Notes: generated by a model from the sequence alone, not told the origin. A stretch of 31,331 bases of DNA from a bacterium (GCA_030690175.1 JAUYHE010000038.1:1-31331), one strand, 5' to 3'. Shown: positions 21,985-30,190, numbered from the stretch's first letter. Numbers and translations are program-made.

Positions 21985-22308
21985 ATGAAGTACGCTGTTA
22001 TAAAAACTGGTGGAAAGCAATACAAAATTTCTGAAGGGCAGGTTTTGACTGTAGAAAAGCTAGACCAACCCTCTAGTAATGAAAAGGACAAGGCAATTGA
22101 ATTTGACGATGTTCTGCTTTTGGTTAACGATGGCAAAGTAAAAGTTGGCCAACCCAAAGTTCAATCTAGTGTAGGAGCGCGGATAGTCGATCAAGTAAAA
22201 GGTAAAAAAATTTATGTGTCTAAATACAAAGCAAAAACTGGTTATCGGCGGAGGATTGGGCATCGCCAGAATTTTACGAAAGTTTTAATTGAAAAAATAA
22301 TGGACTAA
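21985..22308 (+). CDS. rplU: Large ribosomal subunit protein bL21
   Basis: bL21 binds 23S rRNA. The 107 residues begin MKYAVIKTGGKQYKISEGQ and end in KAKTGYRRRIGHRQNFTKVLIEKI, both hallmark segments of L21 (YR...GHRQ.FT...I). It is paired with rpmA, the standard bacterial order, three bases apart. ATG 21985 is preceded by AGGAG. Confidence 0.97.
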   Translation: MKYAVIKTGGKQYKISEGQVLTVEKLDQPSSNEKDKAIEFDDVLLLVNDGKVKVGQPKVQSSVGARIVDQVKGKKIYVSKYKAKTGYRRRIGHRQNFTKVLIEKIMD

Positions 22309-22311
22309 TTT

Positions 22312-22578
22312 ATGGCTCATAAAAAAGCAGGTGGCTCAAAAGCTAGGCAAGGGACCAACGTAGTTGGGAAAAGGCTCGGCGTAAAAATATACGCCGGTCA
22401 AAAGGTGAAAACAGGTCAGATTATTGTTAGGCAAAGGGGGAGCACCTTCCATTCCGGTAAAGGCGTAAAGACGGGTCGAGATTTTACCCTTTTCGCCGTT
22501 ACCGAAGGTACCGTTGCTATGAAAAAAGGTAAAGGTAAACGTTACGTTGAGGTAATTTCAGGTACAGGTAAATCATGA
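22312..22578 (+). CDS. rpmA: Large ribosomal subunit protein bL27
   Basis: bL27 reaches toward the peptidyl transferase centre. The 88 residues begin [25 protein letters not shown], and continue [23 protein letters not shown], as in all bL27 proteins. The N terminus begins with the mature MAHKKAGGS form, so there is no cleavable leader of the Firmicutes kind. The stop TGA at 22576-22578 overlaps the ATG of the next gene (ATGA). Confidence 0.97.
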   Translation: MAHKKAGGSKARQGTNVVGKRLGVKIYAGQKVKTGQIIVRQRGSTFHSGKGVKTGRDFTLFAVTEGTVAMKKGKGKRYVEVISGTGKS

Positions 22579-23372
22579 ATGTAGTCGAGACAGAGGCAGC
22601 CGAAATCGATATAGATTTGCTACAGCCCAACCCTCTTCAACCTAGGGGTCAAATCTTGGCGGATTCTTTGGTAGAATTAGCCGAATCGATTCGGGAGCAC
22701 TACGTTTTGGAACCTTTGGTGGTGGCTAAAACCCCGGCTGGATACCAAATTATTGCCGGAGAACGTCGGTGGCGGGCCGCAAAATTAGCTGGCCTTACAA
22801 AATTGCCCTGTATAGTTCGCGAAACTACCCCGCAAGGGATGTTGGAGATGGCTTTGGTTGAAAATGTTCAACGGGTAGATCTGAATCCAATTGAAAGGGC
22901 CCAGGCTTATAAGAGATTGATCGAAGAGTTTGGTTTGACCGCTACCGAGATTGGTCAGCGGGTGGGAAAAAGTGGTCCTTATATTTCCAATACTCTAAGG
23001 CTAATAGAATTGCCAGACGCTCTGAAAGACGGTCTTCTTTCCAACGCAATTACCGAGGGACACGCCAAAGCGTTGCTTGGTTTAGAGGATATAACCTTGA
23101 TGATCACTGCGTTCAAAAAAATACTAGCCGAAAATTTGGGGGTGAGAGCTACCGAGGAGCTAGTGCGTCGGATGAAAGCAAAAGCGGATATCAAGCCAAA
23201 AACCAAGAGAGAGTATGAGCATTCGGAAGACGTGGCCAAAATGGAGGAAGAGATCTCCAACGTAAGCGGTTGCAAAGTGCAACTATACAAATCATCAAAA
23301 GGCGGAAGACTAGTTTTGATTTTTAATTCTTCCGAGCAATTAGCCTCGCTTCACCAAAAATTAACCTCTTAA
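22575..23372 (+). CDS. parB: ParB/Spo0J-type chromosome partition protein
   Basis: ParB proteins bind parS sites and use CTP to spread on DNA. The 265 residues carry [26 protein letters not shown] (the arginine CTP-binding patch), [23 protein letters not shown], and a helix-turn-helix [26 protein letters not shown]. The C-terminal half includes a second motif [12 protein letters not shown]. Length is slightly short compared with about 280-300. It is translationally coupled to rpmA. No parA is in the window, and no parS sequence was identified by eye. Confidence 0.92.
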   Translation: MNVVETEAAEIDIDLLQPNPLQPRGQILADSLVELAESIREHYVLEPLVVAKTPAGYQIIAGERRWRAAKLAGLTKLPCIVRETTPQGMLEMALVENVQRVDLNPIERAQAYKRLIEEFGLTATEIGQRVGKSGPYISNTLRLIELPDALKDGLLSNAITEGHAKALLGLEDITLMITAFKKILAENLGVRATEELVRRMKAKADIKPKTKREYEHSEDVAKMEEEISNVSGCKVQLYKSSKGGRLVLIFNSSEQLASLHQKLTS

Positions 23373-23421
23373 ACCATTTTTTATTTTCGAGCTGGGGACT
23401 CACGCGAGAAAATGTCGGAAA

Positions 23422-23441
23422 CCGCGAGTATAAGATCGCGG
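23422..23441. terminator. Hairpin between convergent parB and lepB
   Basis: Stem CCGCGA (23422-23427) with TCGCGG (23436-23441) and an 8-base loop. It lies in the 75-base gap where the two genes meet, so it may mark the end of either transcript. There is no T-run on either side, so the call is weak. Confidence 0.3.
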
Positions 23442-23447
23442 AGGACG

Positions 23448-24029
23448 TCATTCAGTAAAAGAGACCCGTCTGATTATTGATATTTTTGAAACGGGCCAAT
23501 ATCTTACCCACGCCTTACCAATAATAGCTTTCCTTGACACGGGTCCCCATTCTCTTGAATCAAAACTGTGGGTACGGTTGTCGCCAAACACAAAATAGCT
23601 ATTTGCTGGCACCGTTGCTGTTTTCCCTTCACGTAAGTATGATCCACCGGTGATAGGTTCCATAATTTCGTAAGGTTCGGATAAAGTAAAACCTTCCGGG
23701 CGCGTGGTATTAAAAATAGTAATTTTATCGTTTTTTATTTCTATCTTCTCTCCTGGAAGCGCAATTATTCGTTTTATGAAATCTACTTCTGGGTTTGTTG
23801 GTGCTTTGAAAATAACGATGTCACCACGATGTGGTTCACCGAAACGATAGGAAATTTTGTCAGTTAATATATATTCGCCGTCGTGGAAATTTGGTTCCAT
23901 GCTTGCTCCTTTTACCTGATGAGGCTGGAGAAGAAAAAGATAAACCACCAAAAATATGGCGATTGCTACTACAATCGTTTCAACTATATCGACAATTGTG
24001 GACCAAAGAGAGGATCGTTGTGCGTCCAT
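23448..24029 (-). CDS. lepB: Type I signal peptidase
   Basis: This membrane protease removes signal peptides of exported proteins. From ATG 24029 it has 193 residues. One hydrophobic helix is at about residues 13-35. The catalytic Ser is in GASMEPNF (S43) and the catalytic Lys in DFIKRIIALPGE (K86). Downstream, YFVFGDNRTHSFDSREWGPV is box D/E of the family. The frame extends further upstream to 24077 but the promoter boxes lie there, so ATG 24029 is chosen. It is convergent with parB. Confidence 0.95.
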   Translation of the reverse strand: MDAQRSSLWSTIVDIVETIVVAIAIFLVVYLFLLQPHQVKGASMEPNFHDGEYILTDKISYRFGEPHRGDIVIFKAPTNPEVDFIKRIIALPGEKIEIKNDKITIFNTTRPEGFTLSEPYEIMEPITGGSYLREGKTATVPANSYFVFGDNRTHSFDSREWGPVSRKAIIGKAWVRYWPVSKISIIRRVSFTE

Positions 24030-24047
24030 TGTATAAAGGTTATTTTT

Positions 24048-24077
24048 AGTATACGGTGGATGCCTATTGCCGTGCAA
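24048..24077 (-). promoter_or_regulatory. Promoter for lepB
   Basis: Read on the - strand: TTGCAC (24077-24072), 18-base spacer, TATACT (24053-24048). The start codon is 18 bases after the -10 box and lacks a Shine-Dalgarno site, so the leader is very short. Confidence 0.6.
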
Positions 24078-24129
24078 GGGTAATTTTGCTAGAATTTCCT
24101 ATAAATTTCTGTAGAAATGTTGGTTTCTT

Positions 24130-24204
24130 GGGCATTTAGCTCAGTGGCAGAGCGCCTCGTTCACATCGAGGAGGTCGTAGGTTCAAATCCTACAATGCCC
24201 ACCA
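24130..24204 (+). tRNA. tRNA-Val (anticodon CAC)
   Basis: The cloverleaf folds completely: acceptor GGGCATT/AATGCCC, D arm GCTC/GAGC, anticodon stem CCTCG/CGAGG with loop TTCACAT, and T arm GTAGG/CCTAC with TTCAAAT. The anticodon CAC reads GUG. ACCA is encoded at the 3' end. Confidence 0.95.
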
Positions 24205-24240
24205 CTTTCTTAAAATCAAGTTCCGACACCTCTGCTACTG

Positions 24241-24305
24241 CTTTTAATTTCTAGAAAAATCTGTTAATTTAAAATCAATGCTCACCAGGGCAGTTTTGTT
24301 TTTCA
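24241..24305 (+). promoter_or_regulatory. Conserved leader upstream of purN, shared with purM
   Basis: Bases 24241-24300 match 25571-25630 upstream of purM at 46 of 60 positions without gaps. The best conserved parts are CTTTTAATTT, AAATCTG, AATCA and CACCAG. It ends about 30 bases before the Shine-Dalgarno site. It may be a shared promoter, operator or RNA element; no known purine riboswitch motif was recognised. Confidence 0.6.
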
Positions 24306-24333
24306 GCACTTTAACAGCATCAAGGAGAAGACG

Positions 24334-25074
24334 ATGAAAGACTCGCTTCGTATTGCAATGCTGATTTCTGGTGGTGGTACCACTATGGAACAGATCTTAA
24401 TGGTCTGCAGATTAGGAGGACGGCTCTTTGGGAAGGTGCGGCCAGTTCTGGTGATTGGGAGTAAGCATGGGATCAAGGGTCTTGATCGGGCGATGGGTTA
24501 TGGCTTAGAGCTCGGAAAGGACATCTTTGTCCTGGAACCGAAGTGTTACCCCGACCCGTCTGCATTTGGGGAAGCAATTCTTACTTTGTGTCAGCAGAGA
24601 GCGGTTGATCTAATTGGTCAATACGGTTGGCTTCCCCGTACGCCAGTAAACGTTGTTGAGACCTACAGGGATAGAATGATCAACCAACACCCAGGACCTC
24701 TTCGTCCCGGACGGTTCGGGTTTGGTGGTAAAGGGATGATGGGAACAGCTGTTCACACGGCCGTTCTCTGGTTTGCCAGAAATGTTGGGAGAGAGTTTCC
24801 ATACACGGAAGCGGTCGCTCAACGGGTGGCAATTACATATGACGAAGGGGTGCTACTCAACGTCAGACAAGTGCCGATTCTCCAGGGTGATGACGTTTCT
24901 TCGCTCCAAGAACGCGTTTTGCCACAGGAGCACGAAATTCAGGTGGAAACTCTTCTGGCATTCGCAGAAAATCGGGTCCAAGAACTAGACCTACCCGATA
25001 TCGTCTTGCCAGAAGAGGCAGATCTTCTCGATCAAGCAAGGAAGATCGCTACGACTCTATATCCACATGGTTAG
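24334..25074 (+). CDS. purN: PurN-like phosphoribosylglycinamide formyltransferase
   Basis: PurN transfers a formyl group from 10-formyl-THF to GAR in purine synthesis. The 246 residues are slightly longer than classical PurN (about 210). Visible are ISGGGTTMEQIL, like the phosphate-binding SGxGSNxxxI, and the catalytic trio N117 and H119 in INQHPGP and D170 in TYDEG. PILQGDDVSSLQERVLPQEH matches the C-terminal family segment. An inserted RPGRFGFGGKGMMGT replaces the usual short loop after the HPS motif, so substrate may differ. ATG 24334 has AAGGAG 6 bases upstream. It lies with purM in a separate module, which supports the purine role. Confidence 0.78.
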   Translation: MKDSLRIAMLISGGGTTMEQILMVCRLGGRLFGKVRPVLVIGSKHGIKGLDRAMGYGLELGKDIFVLEPKCYPDPSAFGEAILTLCQQRAVDLIGQYGWLPRTPVNVVETYRDRMINQHPGPLRPGRFGFGGKGMMGTAVHTAVLWFARNVGREFPYTEAVAQRVAITYDEGVLLNVRQVPILQGDDVSSLQERVLPQEHEIQVETLLAFAENRVQELDLPDIVLPEEADLLDQARKIATTLYPHG

Positions 25075-25089
25075 GAAGGAGGATCGGAA

Positions 25090-25458
25090 GTGAGCAGAGA
25101 TCCAAAAGTCGACGGGTTGACCGCAGCCGTTCAGGCTTACGACTATCACAACAGCGTTGAGAGTACAAGGCGGTTATTTCGTGCAGTACGGGACTTAGGT
25201 GAAAGTGATGATGAAAGGGCGGTAGGTCTCTTGATAATTGTTCTCGAGAAGCACGAAGATCTATCAGGCTACGCAGCAGATGCTTTAGCAAAGCTCAAAA
25301 CGCCAGTAGCCAAGGTAGCGCTCCCAGCGCTAAGAGAAAAACTAGATAGGGTTCAACCGCTAGTGGATACCGGTCGGATCTATTATGATTCCGGTCCTAC
25401 TTACGCCAGCATCGCTGATTCTATCGAAGAGGCGATTGAGGTGATAGATTCAGATTGA
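25090..25458 (+). CDS. Small HEAT-like helical protein of unknown function
   Basis: A protein of 122 residues without a signal peptide or membrane helix. It looks all-helical: a segment SVESTRRLFRAVRDLGESDDERAVGLLIIVLEKHEDLSGYAADALAKL resembles one or two HEAT-type repeats, and the C terminus is acidic. Catalytic motifs are not seen. GTG 25090 is chosen because AAGGAGG (25076-25082) stands 7 bases before it. It lies 15 bases after purN and before purM, so it is likely co-transcribed with purN. A role in the purine module is only inferred from position. Confidence 0.65.
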   Translation: MSRDPKVDGLTAAVQAYDYHNSVESTRRLFRAVRDLGESDDERAVGLLIIVLEKHEDLSGYAADALAKLKTPVAKVALPALREKLDRVQPLVDTGRIYYDSGPTYASIADSIEEAIEVIDSD

Positions 25459-25546
25459 CAGAAAGTGTGCGCGGCAATAGAACTAATCCGCTTTGAGGGT
25501 ATGCATTGTCGTCCCGACATCGCTGACCCAAAACACCTGAAACTAT

Positions 25547-25580
25547 GGCGTCCGTAACCACCTCGGGCGCCTTTTAATTT
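25547..25580 (+). terminator. Intrinsic terminator after the small helical protein gene
   Basis: Stem GGCGTCCG (25547-25554) with CGGGCGCC (25564-25571), one T-G pair, 9-base loop, followed by TTTTAATTT. The T-run is also the first part of the leader shared with purN, so terminator and leader overlap. Confidence 0.75.
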
Positions 25581-25636
25581 GTAGATAAATCTGATAACTT
25601 TGAATCAGTACCCACCAGAGTAGTTTCTGTTTTTCG
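25571..25636 (+). promoter_or_regulatory. Conserved leader upstream of purM, shared with purN
   Basis: This is the second copy of the leader described at 24241. Here CTGAT (25591-25595) can pair with ATCAG, but that pairing is not kept upstream of purN. The block runs almost into the purM Shine-Dalgarno site GGGGGGAG (25636-25643). Confidence 0.6.
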
Positions 25637-25646
25637 GGGGGAGTAT

Positions 25647-26654
25647 ATGCCAAGGTATACCTATAGAGAAGCTGGAGTGGATGTAGATAGGGATAACGCT
25701 CTAAGCCGGTCCGCTCTTCGTGTAGCGGCGAGGACGTTCGTTAGGTGGACGGACCTGGTGAACGGACTGATTACAATTACACTAGATGATATAAAGAAGA
25801 TGGAGAGGCCTCGTCTTCTTGCCGGGACTGACGGTGTAGGGACAAAGCCTAGTTATGCTTTTGTTTCCGGCCGTCACAAAGTTATAGGTAGTGATCTAGT
25901 GGCCATGTGTGTCAATGATTTGGTCCGCAACAATGTCCGACCGCGTGGCTTTCTTGATTACATCGCTAGATCAGACGCGCCTAATCGCGTGGTCCTGGAG
26001 CTTTTAGAGGGAATGGCGGAAGCCTGTCAAGAATACAAGTGCGCCATTATTGGAGGCGAGATTGCTAGCATGAGTGGTTACCCCCGAGGGGAATATGAAG
26101 TCGTGGGTTTTGCTCTTGGGTTTCAGGACCGAGACAAGCTTATCGACGGGTCCTCTATTGCAGAAGGGGACCTCATGTTCGGACTACCGTCGTCTGGCCT
26201 CCATAATAACGGCTACTCTCTAGTCCGTAAGGTTTTTCCTGCAGAAGAAGCCATTAAGGAGGAAGAACTAGTTGTCGAACTCCTTCGCCCAACTCGCATT
26301 TATGTCGATCAAGTGCTGGGGGTCAGTGAGCGGCTCCCGATACACGGATGGGCCCACATCACCGGAACTGGAATTGTTGGTAAACTTGGGGACATAATTC
26401 CGGACGGTTTACAAGCCCAGCTGCATTTGGGATCTTGGCCCGTGCCCCCGATCTTCAAAGAAATCAAGCAAAAGGGAGGGATTTCGGATCGGGAAATGAG
26501 GAGGACATTCAACCTGGGTCTGGGTATGATTGGTGTTGCACCAGAGGGTGTAGCGAAACAAGCCGTGAAATTCCTAGCTCAACAAGGAGAAGCCGCCTAT
26601 CTCATCGGTGAAGTTGTTAAGAGAAAGGGTAAAGAGAGGGTTGTGTTTTTCTAG
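25647..26654 (+). CDS. purM: Phosphoribosylformylglycinamidine cyclo-ligase (AIR synthetase)
   Basis: PurM closes the imidazole ring of AIR in purine synthesis. The 335 residues match the family (about 340). Motifs are YREAGVDVDRDN at the N terminus, GTDGVGTKPSYA, GSDLVAMCVNDLV, IIGGEIASMSG (usually GGETAEMPG), VGFALGF, and LPSSGLHNNGYSLVRKVF. HITGTGIVGKL and FNLGLGMIGV follow. ATG 25647 has GGGGGGAG 3 bases upstream. GGEIASMSG deviates from the usual motif at some positions, but the metal and ATP motifs look intact. No other purine genes are in the window. Confidence 0.94.
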   Translation: MPRYTYREAGVDVDRDNALSRSALRVAARTFVRWTDLVNGLITITLDDIKKMERPRLLAGTDGVGTKPSYAFVSGRHKVIGSDLVAMCVNDLVRNNVRPRGFLDYIARSDAPNRVVLELLEGMAEACQEYKCAIIGGEIASMSGYPRGEYEVVGFALGFQDRDKLIDGSSIAEGDLMFGLPSSGLHNNGYSLVRKVFPAEEAIKEEELVVELLRPTRIYVDQVLGVSERLPIHGWAHITGTGIVGKLGDIIPDGLQAQLHLGSWPVPPIFKEIKQKGGISDREMRRTFNLGLGMIGVAPEGVAKQAVKFLAQQGEAAYLIGEVVKRKGKERVVFF

Positions 26655-26663
26655 ATTACACAT

Positions 26664-26685
26664 GGGGCAAGAACCCTCTTGCCCC
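26664..26685 (+). terminator. Hairpin after purM
   Basis: A perfect 8-base stem GGGGCAAG/CTTGCCCC (26664-26671 with 26678-26685) with a 6-base loop lies 9 bases after the purM stop. There is no T-run, so it is a likely 3' end structure rather than a clear terminator. Confidence 0.45.
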
Positions 26686-26743
26686 CTCCAGACCATCACA
26701 TATTGCTTGGTTATCTCTTACTTGCTAAACTTATGCTCGTTCA

Positions 26744-28012
26744 ATGAGTATTCCGTTTAAATTAGCTTACAATACTAGTTTTCAGCTTCTGGGTAAGGCA
26801 GTTACTGTCGTTTCTACCACAATAGTATTTTATTTGATAATCATTCCTAATTTTTCGGTTGGTGAGTTTGGTATTTTAAACTCAATTTTAAGTTACGTGG
26901 CCTTATTTTACGTTTTCGCTGATTTTGGTCTCAACGCAATTTTTGTCCGTGAGGTTGGTGCAGACCAAGATAAACAAAAGGAATTTTTTAAAAAACTATT
27001 TGGCCTACGGCTCGTAATTGCTATTATCATTTCCTTTATAGCCGCCGCCTCCTTAGCCTTCGTCGGATATACACCGGTCGTAAAAGCGGGCATAATTATT
27101 GCCTTGGGTTTAATAATTACCCAAACGTTTTCCATCACCGCCTTAGCTTTATTTCAAGCGAAAATTCGCTACGATTTGGCTTTAGTGGCCGACCTTTTCT
27201 GGGCAGTTGCAAACCTAGTGTTTGTTTTTATAGCGGTTAGGCTGACGGGTAGTATTTTGTTTGTTATCGCCGCGGTAGTGATCGGCAACGCAGCCAAGGT
27301 TTTAGTCTCCTTTTATCTTGTCAGATTTCAGCTTGGACAAATTTCTTTAGAGTTTGACAAAGAGTTTTGGCGCAGGTTTCTATTGGCAGCTCTACCCATA
27401 GGTTTAATAGCTATATTTAGTCAATTCAATGCCCAAATTGATAAGCAAATTGTGCTGCTAGCTCATTACTCTCCAGGTGTAAAAATTATCGGAGCTGACG
27501 CGGCTGGTTTTTACGGGTTTGCCTATAAGATCTTCGAACTGGCGATAGTAGTACCTACTTTTATTATGAACGTAGGCTATCCGATTATGGTCCAAAAGAG
27601 AGAAGAAGGTATACGGGTGTTGATTGGATTTTCTAAAAAGATGGTCGGGGGTTTGTTTTTTATTGGTTTCATTTGTCTATTATTTGGGTGGTTTGCCGCC
27701 CCTTTTATATTGGATATTTCTATTTTCCAGAAATTTTCCCTAAGCCTCTCTACGATCCGAATACTGTTACTTGGTTTCCCGTTGTTTTTTATCACGCCGG
27801 TGACGCTTTGGCTTGCAATTACTTTAAAAAAACACGCTGAAATGATGTCCATCTACGCATTTGCGGCTGCTTTTAATCTTGTAGCAAACCTAGTTTTTAT
27901 ACCAAAGTTTGGTTACAACGCGGCGGCAGTCGTGACTATTGCAAGTGAACTATTAATATTAATACTAAGCGCGAGCGTGTTGTTTATTGAACTCAAATTA
28001 AATAAAACATGA
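26744..28012 (+). CDS. Polysaccharide flippase, Wzx/MATE-like (MOP superfamily)
   Basis: A protein of 422 residues with about 12-14 hydrophobic segments. The N-terminal NTSFQLLGKAVTVVSTTIVFYLI and the following GEFGILNSILSYVALFYVFADFGLNAIFVREVG match the O-antigen/teichoic-acid flippase family (GxYG.......DFGL......R). YGFAYKIFEL and WLAITLKKHA are also of this type. Such proteins flip lipid-linked sugars across the membrane; the substrate here is unknown. The stop TGA overlaps the start of the next gene (ATGA), so the two are coupled. A possible TATGCT -10 box (26732-26737) is only 6 bases from the ATG. Confidence 0.85.
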   Translation: MSIPFKLAYNTSFQLLGKAVTVVSTTIVFYLIIIPNFSVGEFGILNSILSYVALFYVFADFGLNAIFVREVGADQDKQKEFFKKLFGLRLVIAIIISFIAAASLAFVGYTPVVKAGIIIALGLIITQTFSITALALFQAKIRYDLALVADLFWAVANLVFVFIAVRLTGSILFVIAAVVIGNAAKVLVSFYLVRFQLGQISLEFDKEFWRRFLLAALPIGLIAIFSQFNAQIDKQIVLLAHYSPGVKIIGADAAGFYGFAYKIFELAIVVPTFIMNVGYPIMVQKREEGIRVLIGFSKKMVGGLFFIGFICLLFGWFAAPFILDISIFQKFSLSLSTIRILLLGFPLFFITPVTLWLAITLKKHAEMMSIYAFAAAFNLVANLVFIPKFGYNAAAVVTIASELLILILSASVLFIELKLNKT

Positions 28013-29286
28013 GAATTACTTTGTTTTTCGCTTCAGTTACTTTGGCGGCCTTACCTTTATACGCTATTCGGTGTAGCTCGTTGGGCTGGTGTGTTTCGGT
28101 AGTCCCCTTTACTTTGCTGGAAGCATTGATAGCGCTCACTTTTATCTCTTGGCTAGTTTGGCGTGTATCTTCAGTCAAAAAAGGAACTGTTGACTCTCGT
28201 CAGCTATTTCAGAGGCTTAGGAGGCCCTTTTTTTGGCCTTTGCTGGTTTTTCTAGCTGTTGCCACAATTTCATTGGCTTTGTCTCCAGATTTGCGTGCAG
28301 CTGCTGGGATTTGGAAAGCTTATTTTATTGAGCCTGCCCTTCTTTACCTGGTTGTGTTGGATCTATCTCTAACCAGGCGTTCTGTAAATTGGGTGTTTGG
28401 GCCTCTTTTGTTTTCTGGAGTTTGGCTCGCGGCTTTAGCAGTTTGGCAGGCCAAGACCGGGGTTGACCCCTTCGCGCCCACCTCAATAAATATCGGTAGG
28501 GTGACCGGGGTGTACGACAATCCAAACGCTCTTGGTTTATATCTAGGACCTCTTGCTCTTATTGGGCTTGGTTTCTTACTGGATAATTTACGAAACAAAA
28601 AACTCCTTATTTGGCAAAAAACAGCTTTGAGTGTATTAATAATCGTCAGTTTATGCCTGTACATCCTAGCCATTTATTTTTCCAAAAGTCGGGGGGCTGC
28701 TTTGGGGATAGGTATTTCTGGTTTGTTTTTTGCGATTTTGTTGATTTATAGATTGGTACCTGGTTGGCTAAAAAAAGCTGGACAAATACTTTTTTACTCA
28801 ACGATTGGTTCGCTAATTTTAATTACCCTGGTAAGCTTTGCCAATATTGATAAATTTGTGTCGAGAGCAGAGCCAAAATCAACCGACACCGCTTACACGC
28901 GTTTGTGCATTTGGCAAGCTACCAAAAAAATGTTGGTGGCTAGGCCAGTTTTTGGTTCGGGACTCTCGGGGTTTCCCAAGGTCTACCCAAAATACGCTAC
29001 TTGCGAAGGTTATCCTTCTCAATATCCCCATAATATTTTCCTGAATTTTTGGACAGAGCTGGGGCTATTTGGTTTATTGACCTTTTTGTGGATTATTTAT
29101 AAATACTGGAGGGTTTTAATCGGGCAACCGAACAATTTTATCGCGATAGGTTTGCTTTCAGTTGTGGTTTATATTTTTGTTCATGGTTTGGTAGATGTAC
29201 CTTATTTCAAAAACGATCTAAGTAGCGAGTTTTGGGTAATGTTAGCGGTAGCTGCCTCTTTACAGGTTCTGGCAAAAGAAACGTAA
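28009..29286 (+). CDS. O-antigen ligase / polymerase-like membrane protein (Wzy/WaaL family)
   Basis: The protein has 425 residues and about ten to twelve hydrophobic segments. The central region has GVYDNPNALGLYLGPL and YFSKSRGAALG, then a long loop with RLCIWQATKKMLVARPVFGSGLSGFPKVY and YPSQYPHNIFLNFWTELGLFGL. RxxxW plus a PHN motif in the large loop is typical of the Wzy_C/WaaL family. It polymerises or transfers lipid-linked glycans; the product is unknown. It is coupled to the flippase by an ATGA overlap, so the pair forms a surface-polysaccharide export unit. Confidence 0.82.
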   Translation: MRITLFFASVTLAALPLYAIRCSSLGWCVSVVPFTLLEALIALTFISWLVWRVSSVKKGTVDSRQLFQRLRRPFFWPLLVFLAVATISLALSPDLRAAAGIWKAYFIEPALLYLVVLDLSLTRRSVNWVFGPLLFSGVWLAALAVWQAKTGVDPFAPTSINIGRVTGVYDNPNALGLYLGPLALIGLGFLLDNLRNKKLLIWQKTALSVLIIVSLCLYILAIYFSKSRGAALGIGISGLFFAILLIYRLVPGWLKKAGQILFYSTIGSLILITLVSFANIDKFVSRAEPKSTDTAYTRLCIWQATKKMLVARPVFGSGLSGFPKVYPKYATCEGYPSQYPHNIFLNFWTELGLFGLLTFLWIIYKYWRVLIGQPNNFIAIGLLSVVVYIFVHGLVDVPYFKNDLSSEFWVMLAVAASLQVLAKET

Positions 29287-29293
29287 ATTGAAG

Positions 29294-30025
29294 CTATTTT
29301 TCGATAGTAACAACTAATTTTTGGGTTTCGGCGTTGCCAGCCTTGTCATTAGCAGTAATCTCAATATTGATTGATCCAGGCGAAGCCGATAAATCGTATG
29401 AGAAATTGCCATCTTTATCAGTAATCGCTTGGATAGAATTTATGAGAACAGTCGCGTCCGTATCAGTTTTCCCTTTTATTGAAAGGGTGCTGGTATTTTT
29501 GGGAAACACCTGACCGTTGGTAGGAGAAATGACAGTAAGGATTGGTTTAGTTTTGTCCAAGGTGATTAGTACTCTAGTTTCTTTACTTTCTCCAGAAGAG
29601 TTTGACGCTTTAACCTTGAGAATATTGATCCCGTCTTTGAGTGAGACATCGACAAACGAAAAACTACCTCCAGTGTCGGCAATAGTACTACTAGCTTCAG
29701 CGCCATTGACGATAAGTTTTAACTTTGCTTGGGGCGAAGTGGTGCCCGACAGCGAAATTTTATCCTTATTTGTAAATTCCGGTAAATCACCTAAGCTTGG
29801 TGGTTGAAGTGGTATTTCTATTCTGGGTTTACTGACACTATCAGTATCGTTGGTGCTAAGATTGCCGATTATTCGGATGAAAGCAATGCCCCAAAACCAA
29901 AGAATAAACAGCAAAACGACAGTTATACCACCGATTATAGTGAGACGCCGGTAAATATTTTTTTCTTCTGTTTTATCCTGTTTATAAGTGTATGCTGGTA
30001 CACCAGCCCTTATCGGCCTTTTCAT
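29294..30025 (-). CDS. Membrane-anchored protein with two bacterial Ig-like domains
   Basis: The protein has 243 residues. A basic N-terminal stretch is followed by one hydrophobic helix at about residues 29-52 (LTIIGGITVVLLFILWFWGI). The outside part starts with a Pro-rich linker and holds two beta-sandwich domains with the phrases ISLSGTTSPQAKLKLIVNG...FSFVDVSLKDGINILKVKASN and LSIKGKTDTDATVLINS...FSYDLSASPGSINIEITANDKAGN, typical of bacterial Ig-like repeats. There is no catalytic domain, so adhesion or scaffold use is likely (inference). It ends 8 bases from the convergent glycan polymerase gene. Confidence 0.8.
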   Translation of the reverse strand: MKRPIRAGVPAYTYKQDKTEEKNIYRRLTIIGGITVVLLFILWFWGIAFIRIIGNLSTNDTDSVSKPRIEIPLQPPSLGDLPEFTNKDKISLSGTTSPQAKLKLIVNGAEASSTIADTGGSFSFVDVSLKDGINILKVKASNSSGESKETRVLITLDKTKPILTVISPTNGQVFPKNTSTLSIKGKTDTDATVLINSIQAITDKDGNFSYDLSASPGSINIEITANDKAGNAETQKLVVTIEK

Positions 30026-30029
30026 TGTA

Positions 30030-30104
30030 TGGAGCCGATGAGAGGATTCGAACCTCCAACCTCTCCCTTACGAAGGGATTGCTCTACCATTGAGCCACAT
30101 CGGC
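30030..30104 (-). tRNA. tRNA-Thr (anticodon CGT)
   Basis: On the - strand the acceptor GCCGATG/CATCGGC, D arm GCTC/GAGC and T arm GGAGG/CCTCT fold normally. The anticodon loop TTCGTAA gives anticodon CGT, reading ACG. The first pair of the anticodon stem is an A-G mismatch. CCA is encoded. Confidence 0.93.
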
Positions 30105-30116
30105 ACGTTAAATATC

Positions 30117-30190
30117 TGGAGCGGGATACGAGAATCGAACTCGCGTCTCCACCTTGGGAAGGTGGCATACTGCCACTGTACCAATCCCGC
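30117..30190 (-). tRNA. tRNA-Gly (anticodon CCC)
   Basis: On the - strand the acceptor is GCGGGAT/ATCCCGC, the anticodon stem CCACC/GGTGG closes loop TTCCCAA, and the T arm is CGAG-type with TTCGATT. The anticodon CCC reads GGG. CCA is encoded. It lies 12 bases upstream of tRNA-Thr, so the two probably share a transcript. Confidence 0.93.

Noticed and set aside
24030..24077. Longer N terminus of lepB
   Set aside because: The segment contains both promoter boxes, and the family start fits ATG 24029.
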